Assembly: GCA_914767885.1 (NCBI GenBank) | Contig: CAJZBQ010000052.1 | Span: forward strand, 156,501 to 220,500 | Source of the DNA: Blepharisma stoltei | Lineage: Eukaryota; Ciliophora; Heterotrichea; Heterotrichida; Blepharismidae | Length of the DNA: 64,000 nt | Direction of reading: 5' to 3' | Shown: one piece after another, positions 22,938 through 33,590 of the stretch | How the letters are laid out: every line of letters begins with the position of its first letter | Position numbering within the stretch: position 1 is the stretch's first letter | Translations under genes and position numbers: made by a program | Notes under the pieces: generated by a model | The model's database searches: none | What the model was told of the DNA's origin: nothing | The model's input: the letters and a program-made list of their open reading frames with translations, nothing else

Positions 22938-24059
22938 ATGACAGATTTATATTTAGAAGAGCAAAGGCTCAAAGTTGAAGAATTTACAAAAATGCTTTCA
23001 ACTTTATATGTAAATGACCTTAATCACCAAAGACAGCTCCAAGCTGAGTTCAATACTCTTTCTGCTCTGCCTGAGAATATGGAAGATATGAGTAATATTT
23101 ATAAAAAGGAATATCATCGCATTCAATCCTCCATATGTTTAGACTTCATTAAGCAGTGCAAGATTACTCAATTATTATTGAATAAAATAATTTTTGAAAT
23201 CCACAAGCAAAACACTTATAATTCTTACAATTTAAATTTCAGATATCTTTACAATTTTGACGAAAATCTAAATGGAACAGAAATTTATATTTACGATCTT
23301 AAATCTCATAAAAGAACCTCAACATGTGAATTAAAATCTTACAAATCAAAGAGACGTTTATGTGATAAAGTAACGAACTATGCTAAAATTTCGAACTCGC
23401 ATTTGCTTATTATGGGAGCTGATAGAAATCTACATAAGGGAATTTTAATGGATCTAAAAACCAAAACAGCAACCGGTGTGTTTAATTTTAGCACCCAAGA
23501 AAGAGTATTTGATGTTTTCAATCAATTTATTTATTATGACAATTATTTATTTATATTTGGGGATGCAGAAAAATCAGGCTTGCTGAAATATAACATAAAT
23601 CGAAACAAATGGCACCAATTAGCATTCCCATGCTTGAAGGAATGAATTTCTTCTGTTCTTTACCGCAACTATGTCTTAATAAGCAGTTCTTATAACTCAA
23701 TCTTTTATTTATATGATCTTTTAATTGAAGCCCATTCAGAAATTGCATTTTATGAGCATGTAAAAAATCGTAAATTTTTATTTACTGATCAAGTTAGGGC
23801 TTATTTATGGGTTCAAAACGGTTCTATTTATGAAAGTGATGAAAATAACCCATTTAAATGAAATAAAATAGGGAATAATGATTTTGGAATTCGTGATTTG
23901 CCTTTGGATATAAATTTGCATAATTTTGATATAACTTTCAGCAATTATGAGGGCGACATTTATGCTAGTCTTATTATAAGACCGCAGATGTATTGCTATA
24001 AGTTTAATAAAAAAAGAAAAGCAATGAAAATAATTTACCAAGGGGAAGTCAATAGATAA
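22938..24059 (+). CDS. Kelch-repeat-like protein (beta-propeller), intact
   Basis: A single uninterrupted frame of 373 aa with two TGA-Trp codons (23643-23645, 23859-23861). The first 90 residues are helical. Several repeats of about 45-50 residues follow with the kelch-like rhythm: IYIYDLKSHKRTST, HLLIMGADRNLHKGILMDLKTKT, FIYYDNYLFIFG, LLKYNINRNKWHQLAF, SIFYLYDLL. Such propellers usually bind partner proteins. It starts 95 bp after the RNF213-like stop and has a decayed tandem copy downstream (24916-27076) and a relict upstream (1135-1335). No insert interrupts it, unlike most genes here. Confidence 0.75.
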
Positions 24060-24642
24060 TCTTAGTAAATAGTTACTTAACCTAATATTTGCCACAAAAG
24101 TTTATGGCTTAAAAATAAAGTTCTACCTTTTTCAATATAATTTCAATCATTTTATACGCAAAATTTTAAATGTTTATTATAATTTACGCGAGCGCCTGCA
24201 TAAATTGGCACATGCAATTATTAAGGTTTCAACTTCTTGCTTGTAAATGAGTACACCAATTGGGAATTAGCAAGCTTGCCTAATAGTATGTCTGATTGAC
24301 AATTTCGCACTTAGCGGCGTAACTGATGCGGAAGAAGTTAATGTACTTAGGCTCAAAATCATCTAGTTGATCAAATATAAGAATCGAATAATATCACAAG
24401 CATATTGATGTTAGGCCTTTCCAGTTATATTTTATCAAACTTGGATATTTAAATAATTAGAGCTTCAAGACATTAAGACTTCATATATAGAGAAATTCCA
24501 ACAAAAAAAATATATTCATGAATAAAAATTGGCAAAAGATTCAAAAAACTTTTATTAGTATGGGTCAGATCAGAATTAATCAGAACAGATATAATGAGTA
24601 AATTACTCAAAGTGGTATAATATTAAATCCCTTTATATATTA

Positions 24643-24818
24643 TAGGTGTTTTCCCCTATATAGCCCGATAAGGGCCGTGGGTTCTCCGTGGGATCCCTCT
24701 GATGGTCAAACCAACGCACTGAATTGGTCAAACCAACGCACTGAGTTGGTTTGACCAACAGAGGGATTCCACGGAGAACCCACAGCCCTTATCGGGCCAT
24801 ATAGGGATAACCCCTATA
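24643..24818. repeat. Foldback element between the kelch-like copies
   Basis: Near-perfect inverted arms containing TATATAGCCCGATAAGGG and GTGGGTTCTCCGTGG, with a short tandem duplication of GGTCAAACCAACGCACTGA at the centre. Outer ends TATAGG and CCTATA; TA-bounded. Confidence 0.8.
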
Positions 24819-25607
24819 GTTTTACCTATCTTTTATAATTATTCAAAATTTAAAAAATAATTGTTAATTATTCATATATAGCTGAGCTGATGTAAGATAA
24901 ATATAATAATAAAGTATAGCAGATTTATTTTTAGCAGAGAAAATTAAGAAGATCAAAAAAATTAAAAAAAGTCTTGCTGCTTTGCATATAAAAGAATCTA
25001 GCAGCCTCATTCAGCTTCAAGATGAATTTAATGAGCTATCTCCTTTGCCAGCCCACATAAAAGACAAGATCAGTGCAAGTAAAAATAATCACCAAGTTAA
25101 ATATCTATACCAAGAATTTGAAAAGAAATGCTTCGCTACTTAGTCTATGCTTGCCACAGTAATTTTTAAATTCCACAATAAAAACTATAGGAATCATTAC
25201 AATTCAGACTGCAACTACCTTTTCAATTATTTAATAAAACAACGTGGAAGTGAGCTTTATATATATGATTTAAAAACCCATGAAAGAACTTCCACATCAG
25301 CTTCAAATAAATTTGGCGCAAATAATTGATTATTAGATAGCATAGTCAGCATTATCAAGATCTCAAACTCACATTTGTTTATCATCGGGAAAAATAATAA
25401 AGGATATTTAATGGACCTAAGAACCAGAAAAATTAGCTTTTACCTTGATCTTAAAATTGAAGATTATGGAAATTTTCCAATATATCCTTTTATTTATTAT
25501 GACAATTGTATATATATTATTAGCAATTTCAGAATTTTGAAGTATAATCTATATAAAAAAATATCGACCATAATGAAATTTCCTTGTGTTCGTTAGATTA
25601 AATTGAG

Positions 25608-26155
25608 TGTTTTAAGTCCCTAGAAGTAATATGTATTCCGCACAGGGTGGCTGTGGGGTAGGCTCTTCAAGTCAGCTTGAACTAGAACAGAATCTTTTGT
25701 TTCTCGGTCGAGGTCTCCCTAATTGATGCTTTAATTATGATTTTCATAGGCTCAATTTGCAACCCAAGCGCCAGCTTTACCTAACCCTGCTTAGCTCAGG
25801 CTATATAATCTCTTAATCAAACCATTTCCAAATGGAGAGACTGTAGCCCTTAAGATCTTGCCAAGCTTGATCTTTACCCTGGATTATCTCTAAAATAAAA
25901 ACTCAATACCTTACACCATTTTGAGGCATGCCATCAAATTGCATAGACAAGAAAGCCACCCTGCATCTATCGGACACTGGGTTCTTTCGGCAAAAACTGC
26001 CGCTCAAGCACGGCAACTAATCAGCAGAAATAGTGCTGGGACTCTCACTTCAAGGTCAGCAGCTCCTTGCCCCAAAAAATTTTCCAGAGATGCATAGGAC
26101 ACTCGCCACGGGGAGGCAGGCCATCCCACAATCCATTTTATTTATGTCATTTTAG
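25608..26155 (-). mobile_element. SINE-like element in the kelch pseudogene
   Basis: GC-rich block whose minus-strand start is ATAAATAAAATGGATTGTGG. Flanked by AGTGTT-containing repeats (about 25606 and 26153) of uncertain extent. Confidence 0.65.
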
Positions 26156-26198
26156 TGTTATTGAAGGTTAGCTATTAGCATTCTTTATCGCAATTATA

Positions 26199-26437
26199 TA
26201 GCCTAGGAAGGATTTTGTATATAATTATTTCCTATGAATAGTCACATAAGCGGTGAATTACCTGCTAAAATTACAATTTGTTCTATTAATGGGAATTTAC
26301 AATAACCCTAGGCTTAAAAATACCTGATAGTTTTTCTTGATGGCAAGGCAGCTTTGGAGTAGACATATATACTAAATGCATTTGCCAAATTATTGAGTTT
26401 ACCAGCCTATTAAATACAAAATAACTATTAGGCTATA
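26199..26437. repeat. Foldback-class insert with TATAGCC ends
   Basis: Ends TATATAGCCTAGGAAGG and CTATTAGGCTATA are inverted partners. TA removal joins RNY to ILICHHFKSKFFLFDLRIE, matching RNYVLISSSYNSIFYLYDLL of the intact copy. Confidence 0.7.
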
Positions 26438-26517
26438 TTTTAATTTGCCATCACTTTAAATCTAAATTTTTCCTGTTTGATCTTAGAATTGAATCTCTTT
26501 CAGTCATTTCATTTTTA

Positions 26518-26791
26518 CTCCCTCTGATGAGAAAAAAAAACTTTGTTCGCTTAGTTTTTTTTTAACATTAAAAAAAAATCAAATTTATAAAACTGAAAAG
26601 CTAAAATTAATTTAATTTTCAAAATTTATATTTCAAAACGCAAGTTGTTTAAAATTAATCAGAATTAGCTAGAGATTTCGTTATAATAATTATCATTTAT
26701 ATATCAAATTTTTTTTAAAAAAAATTTTTGAGGATGGTTTTTGGGCAGGAATTTTTGTAATGGTTTTGTTCGCAACGGAGGGGGGGAGTTA
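26518..26791 (+). mobile_element. MITE (GAGCGAAC type) in the kelch pseudogene
   Basis: Shortened copy with CTCCCTCTGATGAG at the left and CGCAACGGAGGGGGGGAG at the right, TA-flanked. Removal realigns the pseudogene with its paralog (..VISFLEEMK..). Confidence 0.8.
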
Positions 26792-27372
26792 GAGGAAATG
26801 AAGTAGAAAAAATTTTTATTTACTAACCAAAAGAGGGTTTATTTGATTATAAAAAACGGCACTATTTATGAAAGTGGCTTCAAAAATCCCTTTAAATGGT
26901 ATAATATAGGGAATATTGATTTTGATATTGGCAAGTATCCTTGGAAAAAGAATTTTAGCATTTTTGAGGGAGATATTTATGCTAGTTTTAATAAAGAGCC
27001 ATACTGTTTTTGCTGTAAGTTTAACAGAAAAAATATAAAAATGGAAATAATTTATAAAGAGGAAGTTGGAAAGTAATTTTACTTAATCACTATTGACTTT
27101 TTACTTTTTCTGATTAGATTTGTTTAATAGTTTTGCTTGATAGCAAAGGTAAGCAAATTATTATTTCTTATAAGTGCTAATTAAATTCTAAAAACATTTT
27201 AAGTATTTTATTACTTATATAGCTCAATTATATATGAATTTTAGCAAATTAAAAGTCATTCCTTATATAATTTATAATAGCTATATTTATGTTTAACTGG
27301 GTCAAAATACTTTTTTATAATGAAATTACTTCCACCTTCTATAGGCTTTTTTAACACTTAGTTAAAGCTGTT

Positions 27373-27703
27373 CACAATTAAAAATGGAGCGCATGAATTA
27401 GGGTCCTTGTCCCCTAAGGTCATCCTAGTGAGGGAAGTTCAGTCTTTCTGAAGGATATTGGCGCTGGAACTGCTTCGGCAGTTCCCGGTGTGCTTGAATC
27501 AAGTTCAAGGAAGGAAGAGAGACTCGTCTAGGTCATAGGCTACTGTAACGGTTCGACGGTTAGGCCGATTCCACCTACCGTTGTTCAGAGCTGTTAGCCA
27601 GTGATGGAATTCAGGAAGGATGAGCTTGTATTGTCAGATCCTAAGCTAAGTGGGGGTCGACAAAGTGTTATCGTAATCTTAAATCTTAAATCTTAAAGCT
27701 GTT
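27373..27703 (+). mobile_element. SINE-like element, family A, intergenic
   Basis: Exact duplication TTAAAGCTGTT at 27362-27372 and 27693-27703. Start CACAATTAAAAATGGAGCG, closely similar to 5803-6150, tail CTTAAATCTTAAATC. Confidence 0.85.
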
Positions 27704-28576
27704 TCTTATTATCTAAATGAGAGACTTTAAAGGATGCTTTAAGGTTGAAAAAAGAAATTTATTCGGATTTAGTGCCAAACAATTTCAGTTCTTTGTATTT
27801 TAAAATTCTTTAAAATTTTATCATTATTGATCGCTTGATTCTATTTATATATATTACCAAATAATGGCATTCATAAATCAATTTAAAATACATGTACCAT
27901 CTTTCATAAAAAATTAATCATTTATACTGATTAATTCATGAGCAGCCTCTTTTTCCAAATTAGATATGTATGGAATTATTATTAAATTTTATTATTAACG
28001 AATATTGCTATAGCCAACCGGCAGATTTTTTATTTAAATATTTTCATATTAATTGTGTCTAATTCATAATAGAGTTAAATTTATGTGAAGATTATGCAAA
28101 CACTTTTTTTTAATTCTAATTTTAATCTTATTCTATTATTAATGCAATCAAGCGCCTTATAAATGCTAAAAACGCCTTGAAAATATTTAATTAACTAGCT
28201 TTCGTCAAGCTGTTACAAATAAAGCATAAAATTGAAAATCTATGTGGGAAAATTTACGAAAATTTATTTCTTGCTTTTACTATAATTTTTTTTATTTTGC
28301 CAAAGTATTATACCATAACTTAAACAGCATTTTTATATTTTGGTAACATCAGAAAATGCATCCTCCAATGATTTCAAATTTAAATTGTGGAAAAACAGCT
28401 TTAGACTATTATCAAATTAGCAGTCTATTTGATTATATAAAAAAAGACATTAAATTACGCTACTAATCCTAATATCATATCATTAAGTTTCAATTCTTCA
28501 AAATTTTATTCCTCATCCTCAGCTTTTTCCACATTTACAGATTTATTTCCCCTTTTTACAAAATCTATATTAGAAA
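27704..28576. other. Intergenic, no gene seen
   Basis: AT-rich sequence with stops in all frames (TGA as Trp taken into account). No repeat or RNA gene recognised. Confidence 0.4.
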
Positions 28577-30277
28577 ATGTCTATTTCAAACCCAAATTCA
28601 CGGCTCAGTGAACGACTCCCTGAAACTCCTCCCCATCTCCAATGAAAATCATCAGTTCCATCTCTTCTTCCCCTTTCCGTTGATTATTTATCTACTCCGC
28701 GCATCTCAAGTGCACATACATCAAGATCTACTAAATCCTTGAAAAACTCAACACAAAATTTAACAGCCCGATCATCAGAGCCTGATGGACGAGCTTTAAC
28801 GACCCGCAGCACTGACAGACGATTTTTTGGGAATTCTGAAACACCTTCAGACCAAACTAAATGTTCATTAAAAGAAAGTGGTTCAGTTAAAGCATATGCT
28901 GCAAGTACAAATCAAGGATTAATCAGAAATTACAATGAAGATAGGGTCAGTATCATTTTATTCTTAAATAATTAAGAATTTTTTAAATAAATATTACTAT
29001 GATAAAAATGGCAGATTCATTGCAGAAAGCATAAACATAATGAAACCTCCTAACCGAAGTGGAGAACCATGGCCACGCTGCTCGTTTTTTGGGGTTTATG
29101 ATGGACATGGAGGTGCAGCTTGTGCTGATTTTTTAAGAGATAATCTGCATCAATATGTAATAAGAAATCATTATTTCCCACACAACCCAAAAGAAGCAAT
29201 AAGAAATGGATTTGAAGCTGCTGAACGAGCTTTTCTTGAGCTAGCTGAAAGGAATCAGCCCGTAGAAAGATCAGGGAGCTGCGCAAATGTTGTACTCATT
29301 GTAGGAGACAATTGTTATGTAGCTAATGTAGGGGATTCAAGAGCTGTGATGAGCGGAGACGGCGGAACAAAAATTTATCCTTTATCAAAAGACCATAAAC
29401 CTTGTGAGGAAAAAGAAAGACAAAGGATTATTAATAATGGAGGAAAGGTCTATCAGTCTACTGCACAAGTTCAAGGAAGCCAAATCGCAGGGCCTTATAG
29501 GATTTTTCCGGGCCGTCTTTCAGTATCTCGAACTATTGGAGATATTGAAGCTAAAATATCATAAATAAAATGGCATTCGGCTCAGGAAACATTTTCTCCC
29601 TATAATTTTATTTATAAGGTATTTTTTTCTGAAGAGCTTCCTCCTCACAGCAATAACAGCATAACTTCTAGTAAATTAAGTCCTCTTCGTGCAGTCAAGA
29701 GGCTCAAGGTATTTGCAATCAGCACGCATGAGGAAGGTGACCCTTAGGTGGAGCACTCACAGATGCTAAGTTTGGCAAGGGTGGCTCAACACAATATGGG
29801 GTTTGTTTTGGAATGCCACATGTAGTACTCCATTTTAAGCAGCAGGATGACCCGTTATGTCATTAGTTCTCAAGGCCAATCCCCTCTTTTGGGAATTGCA
29901 TTAAAAACCTAAAAACCAAATTAAATTATAATCTCTCTGAAGCCAAAATGCCGAGCTATAATGGAAATCCAAATGTCTTGATATCAACTCCAGAAATCAA
30001 GGCCTTCCGAATCCACCAAGATTTTGACTTCATTATCTTGGCTACCGATGGGATTTTTGATAAAATGACCAATAAAGAAGTAATAAAAAGCGCGTGGTCT
30101 TGCATTTACGACTCGAAGACCAGAAATGCACATCAATTGTGTGGAATTGCAGTGGAAAATGTAATGAGCACTGCACTAAATAAAAAAACAACTGACAATG
30201 TTACAGTTGTGATGGTCGGGCTTGAAGGGTTTATAAACAAAATTGAAGAGCTTTATGGAAAAGAATGCTTGTCTTAA
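28577..30277 (+). CDS. PP2C-family serine/threonine protein phosphatase
   Basis: The frame is 28577-28960, 29034-29557 and 29950-30277 (411 aa), with one TGA-Trp in the N-terminus. The first about 110 residues are Ser/Thr/Pro-rich and probably disordered. The PP2C fold then shows NYNEDR (metal site), FFGVYDGHGG (metal Asp and Gly), VGDSRAVM, LSKDHKP, LSVSRTIGD and ILATDGIFD (metal Asp). All expected metal-binding Asp residues are present, so it should be an active Mn/Mg-dependent phosphatase. Two germline inserts cut the gene: a 73-bp TA-bounded IES and a 392-bp SINE-like element placed inside the conserved GDIEAKMPSYNGNPN stretch. Confidence 0.92.
28961..29033. other. Short IES (73 bp) in the PP2C gene
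   Basis: Removing from after TA (28959-28960) through TA (29032-29033) joins ..NEDRVSIIL to NIMKPPNR.. in frame. The insert itself has stops in frame. Confidence 0.85.
29558..29949 (+). mobile_element. SINE-like element, family B, in the PP2C gene
   Basis: Repeats TGAAGCTAAAAT (29546-29557) and TGAAGCCAAAAT (29938-29949). Start ATAAATAAAATGGCATTCGG as in 8471-8878. Clean removal gives GDIEAKMPSYNG. A TA-based cut would leave six extra residues in frame. Confidence 0.8.
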
Positions 30278-30394
30278 TTATTATCGATTTATATTATCTC
30301 TTTGTAGCCTATCTACTTATAGAATTTATTTAGTTATTTCTCTTCTAAATTTGTGTTATTGGATAAGTTTTATTATATATAAAAAATTTTGGCT

Positions 30395-33335
30395 CTATAG
30401 CCACTTAACTCTTTTTCCTTTAACCCACTCCCCTTTCATTGTTTTATCGAGCTTAGTTTTTACATCAGTAAACGTAAATTCTCCAATTCCATCTTGTTTC
30501 CCATTAACCCAATTCCCTTTATATATCCTCCCGTCAGGCCAAAAAAATTCTCCATATCCATTCCTAATATCTCTATAAAATTCTCCGACATATCTTTTTC
30601 CATCATTAAATTTAAATTCTCCAAACCCAGTCATTTTGCCATTAATTCATTCCCCGTTATATTGATTTCCATTGCTTCATTTATAAAACCCTTTTCTTTC
30701 AATGTGATTATCTTTGAATTCCCCTTCATAGAAGCTTCCATCAGATTTTGTTAATTTTGCGTATCCATGGATTCTGCCATTAGTAAATTCTCCATCTACG
30801 ACATCTCCATTAGAATATTTAAAAATCCCTTTTCCGTTTGGGAAGCCTGAGTCGCATTTTCCTTTGAATTCTTCTCCATTTTCATTTACTAGTAAACCTT
30901 TGCCTATAGGCTTCCCATGTTTGAACTTGCCTTCGTACATTTTGCCGTCACTGCAAATAGTTCTCCCATACTGGTCTTTTTTGCCTTGTCTGAAAAATCC
31001 GACATATTTTGTGCCATTTTTGTCAATTAAAATGCCTTTTCCGTGAGGTTTTAGAGTTTTTAAATCTCATTCACCTTCATAAACTGAACCGTCTTCAAGA
31101 ATTACTGCACTTTTGTATTCAACGTCGTTTGAGTCTATTTTTATATCAGGGAAAGCAAATTCTCCATATCTATTTTCAATGGCTATTAATAATTTATAAG
31201 GATAAAAGCCTTTTATAGCTATTACATGTATTTTATTATAAATACTAATATAATTTACAGCTAAAAGTTATTTTCTTTAAGCAAACTTTATCAAGCCATT
31301 TCAATATATTGTACATTTGATGAGAGAAGCTTTGATATTGGCTCTTTAAAGTTTTCAAAAGGGAAATCCTCATCTTCCTCCTCTATTAGATCTTTTTTCT
31401 CCATATAGCCTTTTGCAGCTGTTTTTAAGAGATATCGGCCTATATCTTTGGGAGTCGGAGTTATAGTAATATTGCTGATAACCATTTCAAAATCTTCGCT
31501 TTCTGCTTCAGTTTTAGCCTTACTGTTACTTACTTAATGCTTATAACGTTTTACGTCCACAACGGGGTTGACGGTCCCCAGATCTTCCCCTCACTCTTCG
31601 ACGCATCGGGCCCACAAGCCTCTGGGGCGACTTGCTTTGTTTCACCAGGGTGCACCTTAGAGCAAGTGTTGCCGGCTTTGACGACTCATGGATGAGTTAC
31701 TGTCTTCTCAACGTGAATTTTTTTATTTTTTTCAATGGCAGCGTTTTCAAGTAGGGAATACACATCGAAAGCTGCTCCAGGATTCAGCGGAGATTGTGCA
31801 CTGATGAGAAAAACCCATTAGAAATAGCTGACGACAGTTGACTTTATTATAATTCAGACTCAGATGAAGATGGATTAAGCGGACTTGATGATATAGATTT
31901 AGGCTACAGAAAAGACGAAGCAGGAAAAGCACTGGAAGTATGTGGGAGGAATTTTGAACACGCACTTGAGCTGATGCTGGATAGCTGTAATAAAATTACT
32001 CTGATGGAAGATGAACTGGATGGGGAATCAGATGTGGAGGAGGGCGAGAATGAAATTGATGAAGAAGATCGAGAAAAAGAGCTGATGAAGAAAATCAAGG
32101 TCTAAATAGAGAAGCAAGATGGAGATGTCGTGGATGAGGGAGAGCTAATTTTGGCCATACATTCAGTCAAAGCGATATCTTACGATCTGAATGATAGGCA
32201 AAGGAAAGTGGTTTCAGAAAAGGAAGCTCAAGCAAGCAAAATAGGTCTGGAGGACTGAGAGCAACTAGAAAAACTCTGAGAATCAGAAAGTCTAGAAGAC
32301 TCCGAAAACTCAGAAATCCCTGAAAACTCAAAAGGACCAGAAAGCGCAGGAAACCAAGAAAGTACAGAAAACTCAGAAAACTCAGAAAATTCAGAAAACC
32401 CAGAAAATCCAGAAAACTCAGAAAATTCAGAATGATCAGAAAACCCAGTATGCCCAGAAAACTCAGAAAACTCAGATAAGCCAAGGAGCACAGAAATGCC
32501 AAAAAAAATCAAAAGAACTATAGAAAAGAGAGCTTCCAAACGAATTATTGCAGGAAAAACTGAAAAATTAGAAAAAAGTCAAGTGTTAAACAATTCAGAC
32601 TTAAATTTGAGTCGAGTTCAAGAAATTGAAAAAGAGGAGTACTGCACAAAATACGAGACTTGTGTGAAGCAGCTACAGAGTGGATGGAAGAGATGATTGG
32701 TGCACATTGTTGACAGTGCTCAAGAAGTATCACATGGCAATCCTGAAGGACAAGCCATGAAGATTTTAAGAGATGAAGATGAACAAGTTGCAGGTTCAAG
32801 ATCAACAACGGAAAATAGCAGATTGGTTTAAAAAGAGCCTTTAAGGGCTTCGATTATGCGTCAAGCATTGCCATAATTTAAGCAAGTAAGTCTTCTCAAC
32901 GTGAGTTGCCTACACAGAAAATCCAAAAAATGGATTTTCTGGCCGACTATCGGCAAAAAGGAAAAGCATGCAGCCTGGGACCTAATGCCCAGTTTCACAC
33001 AGGGAGTTACCCGATTGGCCCTTAGGGCTTTGCTGAGTTTCCTCTTTCCAACTGCCATGCCTTTCTTCCCCACGAGGTAATATCCTTCCAGAATTCAAAC
33101 TTGAGTTAGGCTCTGTCACCCGCAGAATTGCTTACCTAGCGTTTCTGTCTATCTCCAGAATGGCAAAACCTTGCCGGATATAATTAAAATATGTGCTTGA
33201 AGGTAGTCGGCGTAGCCGACCCGAAGCGCTGAGACGCCATATTTTAATTATTTTAGCCTTACTGTTAGTCAGATCAGTTTTCATAGTTTTCACTTCTGTA
33301 GGCTTTTCAGCCAAGCATGCACAATAATTGCCCAT
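30395..33335 (-). CDS. MORN-repeat protein with myristoylation-type N-terminus
   Basis: Minus-strand blocks 33335-33251, 31511-31289 and 31202-30395 give 371 aa in one frame. The start MGNYCACLAEK has Gly2 and neighbouring Cys residues, a typical N-myristoylation plus palmitoylation signal. About 100 residues later some ten MORN repeats follow (VYEGEW, YVGFF, MYEGKF, FKGKC, FYEGEF, QYNGEW, YVGEF, IYKGNW, MKGEW). Two Trp in the repeats are encoded by TGA (YKWSNG, GEWING), strong support for the code. Such proteins usually link cytoskeleton and membrane, which fits the lipidation signal. It is cut by a 1.7-kb nested retroelement and a short IES, and is convergent with the PP2C gene, whose stop lies 118 bp away. 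Confidence 0.88.
31203..31288. other. Short IES (86 bp) in the MORN gene
   Basis: Between VQYIEMAW and YPYKLLIAIENRYGEF. TA at both ends; contains in-frame stops. Length chosen as the shortest TA-bounded removal that restores the frame with few added residues. Confidence 0.6.
31512..33250 (-). mobile_element. SINE-like element interrupted by a second, ORF-bearing element (in MORN gene)
   Basis: Exact 17-bp duplication TTTTAGCCTTACTGTTA at 31512-31528 and 33251-33267. The outer element (minus) starts AATTAAAATATGGCGTCTC and ends ..AACGTTATAAGC, matching the 3' part of 8471-8878. The inner element occupies 31717-32904. Confidence 0.8.
31717..32904 (+). mobile_element. Nested element with 15-bp duplication and a degraded ORF
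   Basis: GTCTTCTCAACGTGA occurs at 31702-31716 and 32890-32904. Inside, on the plus strand with TGA as Trp, a frame at 31757-32103 encodes an acidic polypeptide with a UBA-like helix set (GYRKDEAGKALEVCGRNF). A second frame, about 32104-32831, has a low-complexity run of Glu-Asn-Ser repeats and a basic segment (PKKIKRTIEKRASKRI). A TAA separates them. Either a captured host gene or the protein of the element itself. Confidence 0.6.
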
Positions 33336-33590
33336 TTGTTTTATTATTTATTTAGCATTATTGTTGATGGCTTATTTATTGATATTTTATTTAAAATATT
33401 TGCTAGTTTATTACTCCTTAGTTTAAATTTTAGGCTTATTTAGCAATATTATGCGTAAACCAACTGAACAGTTTATAAAAATTTTATATTCTCAAAATAA
33501 GATTTCAAAATAACTCTAGATCATCAATGACAGATAATGTTATTTATGATTAAAGCTGATATTATTTGCACCTAAATTAGATTAATAAAA

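Larger units (their letters stand above)
24916..27076 (+). pseudogene. Decayed tandem copy of the kelch-like gene
   Basis: It aligns with 22938-24059 along its length (for example IYDLKTHERTST, FIIGKNNKGYLMDLRTRK, KFLFTNQKRVYLI, NIDFDIGKYPWKKNFSIFEGDIYASF). The start ATG is ATA (24916-24918), and TAG codons replace sense codons at 25141-25143, about 25594 and near 26808. It is cut by a SINE-like element (about 25608-26155), a foldback element (26199-26437) and a MITE (26518-26791). Removing the last two restores the alignment exactly, so they entered a recognisable copy and are still precisely bounded. Confidence 0.85.

Noticed and set aside
32167-32539. Long minus-strand frames rich in Leu/Phe/Ser
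   Set aside because: They are the complement of the Glu-Asn-Ser repeat on the plus strand and show no independent coding signs.
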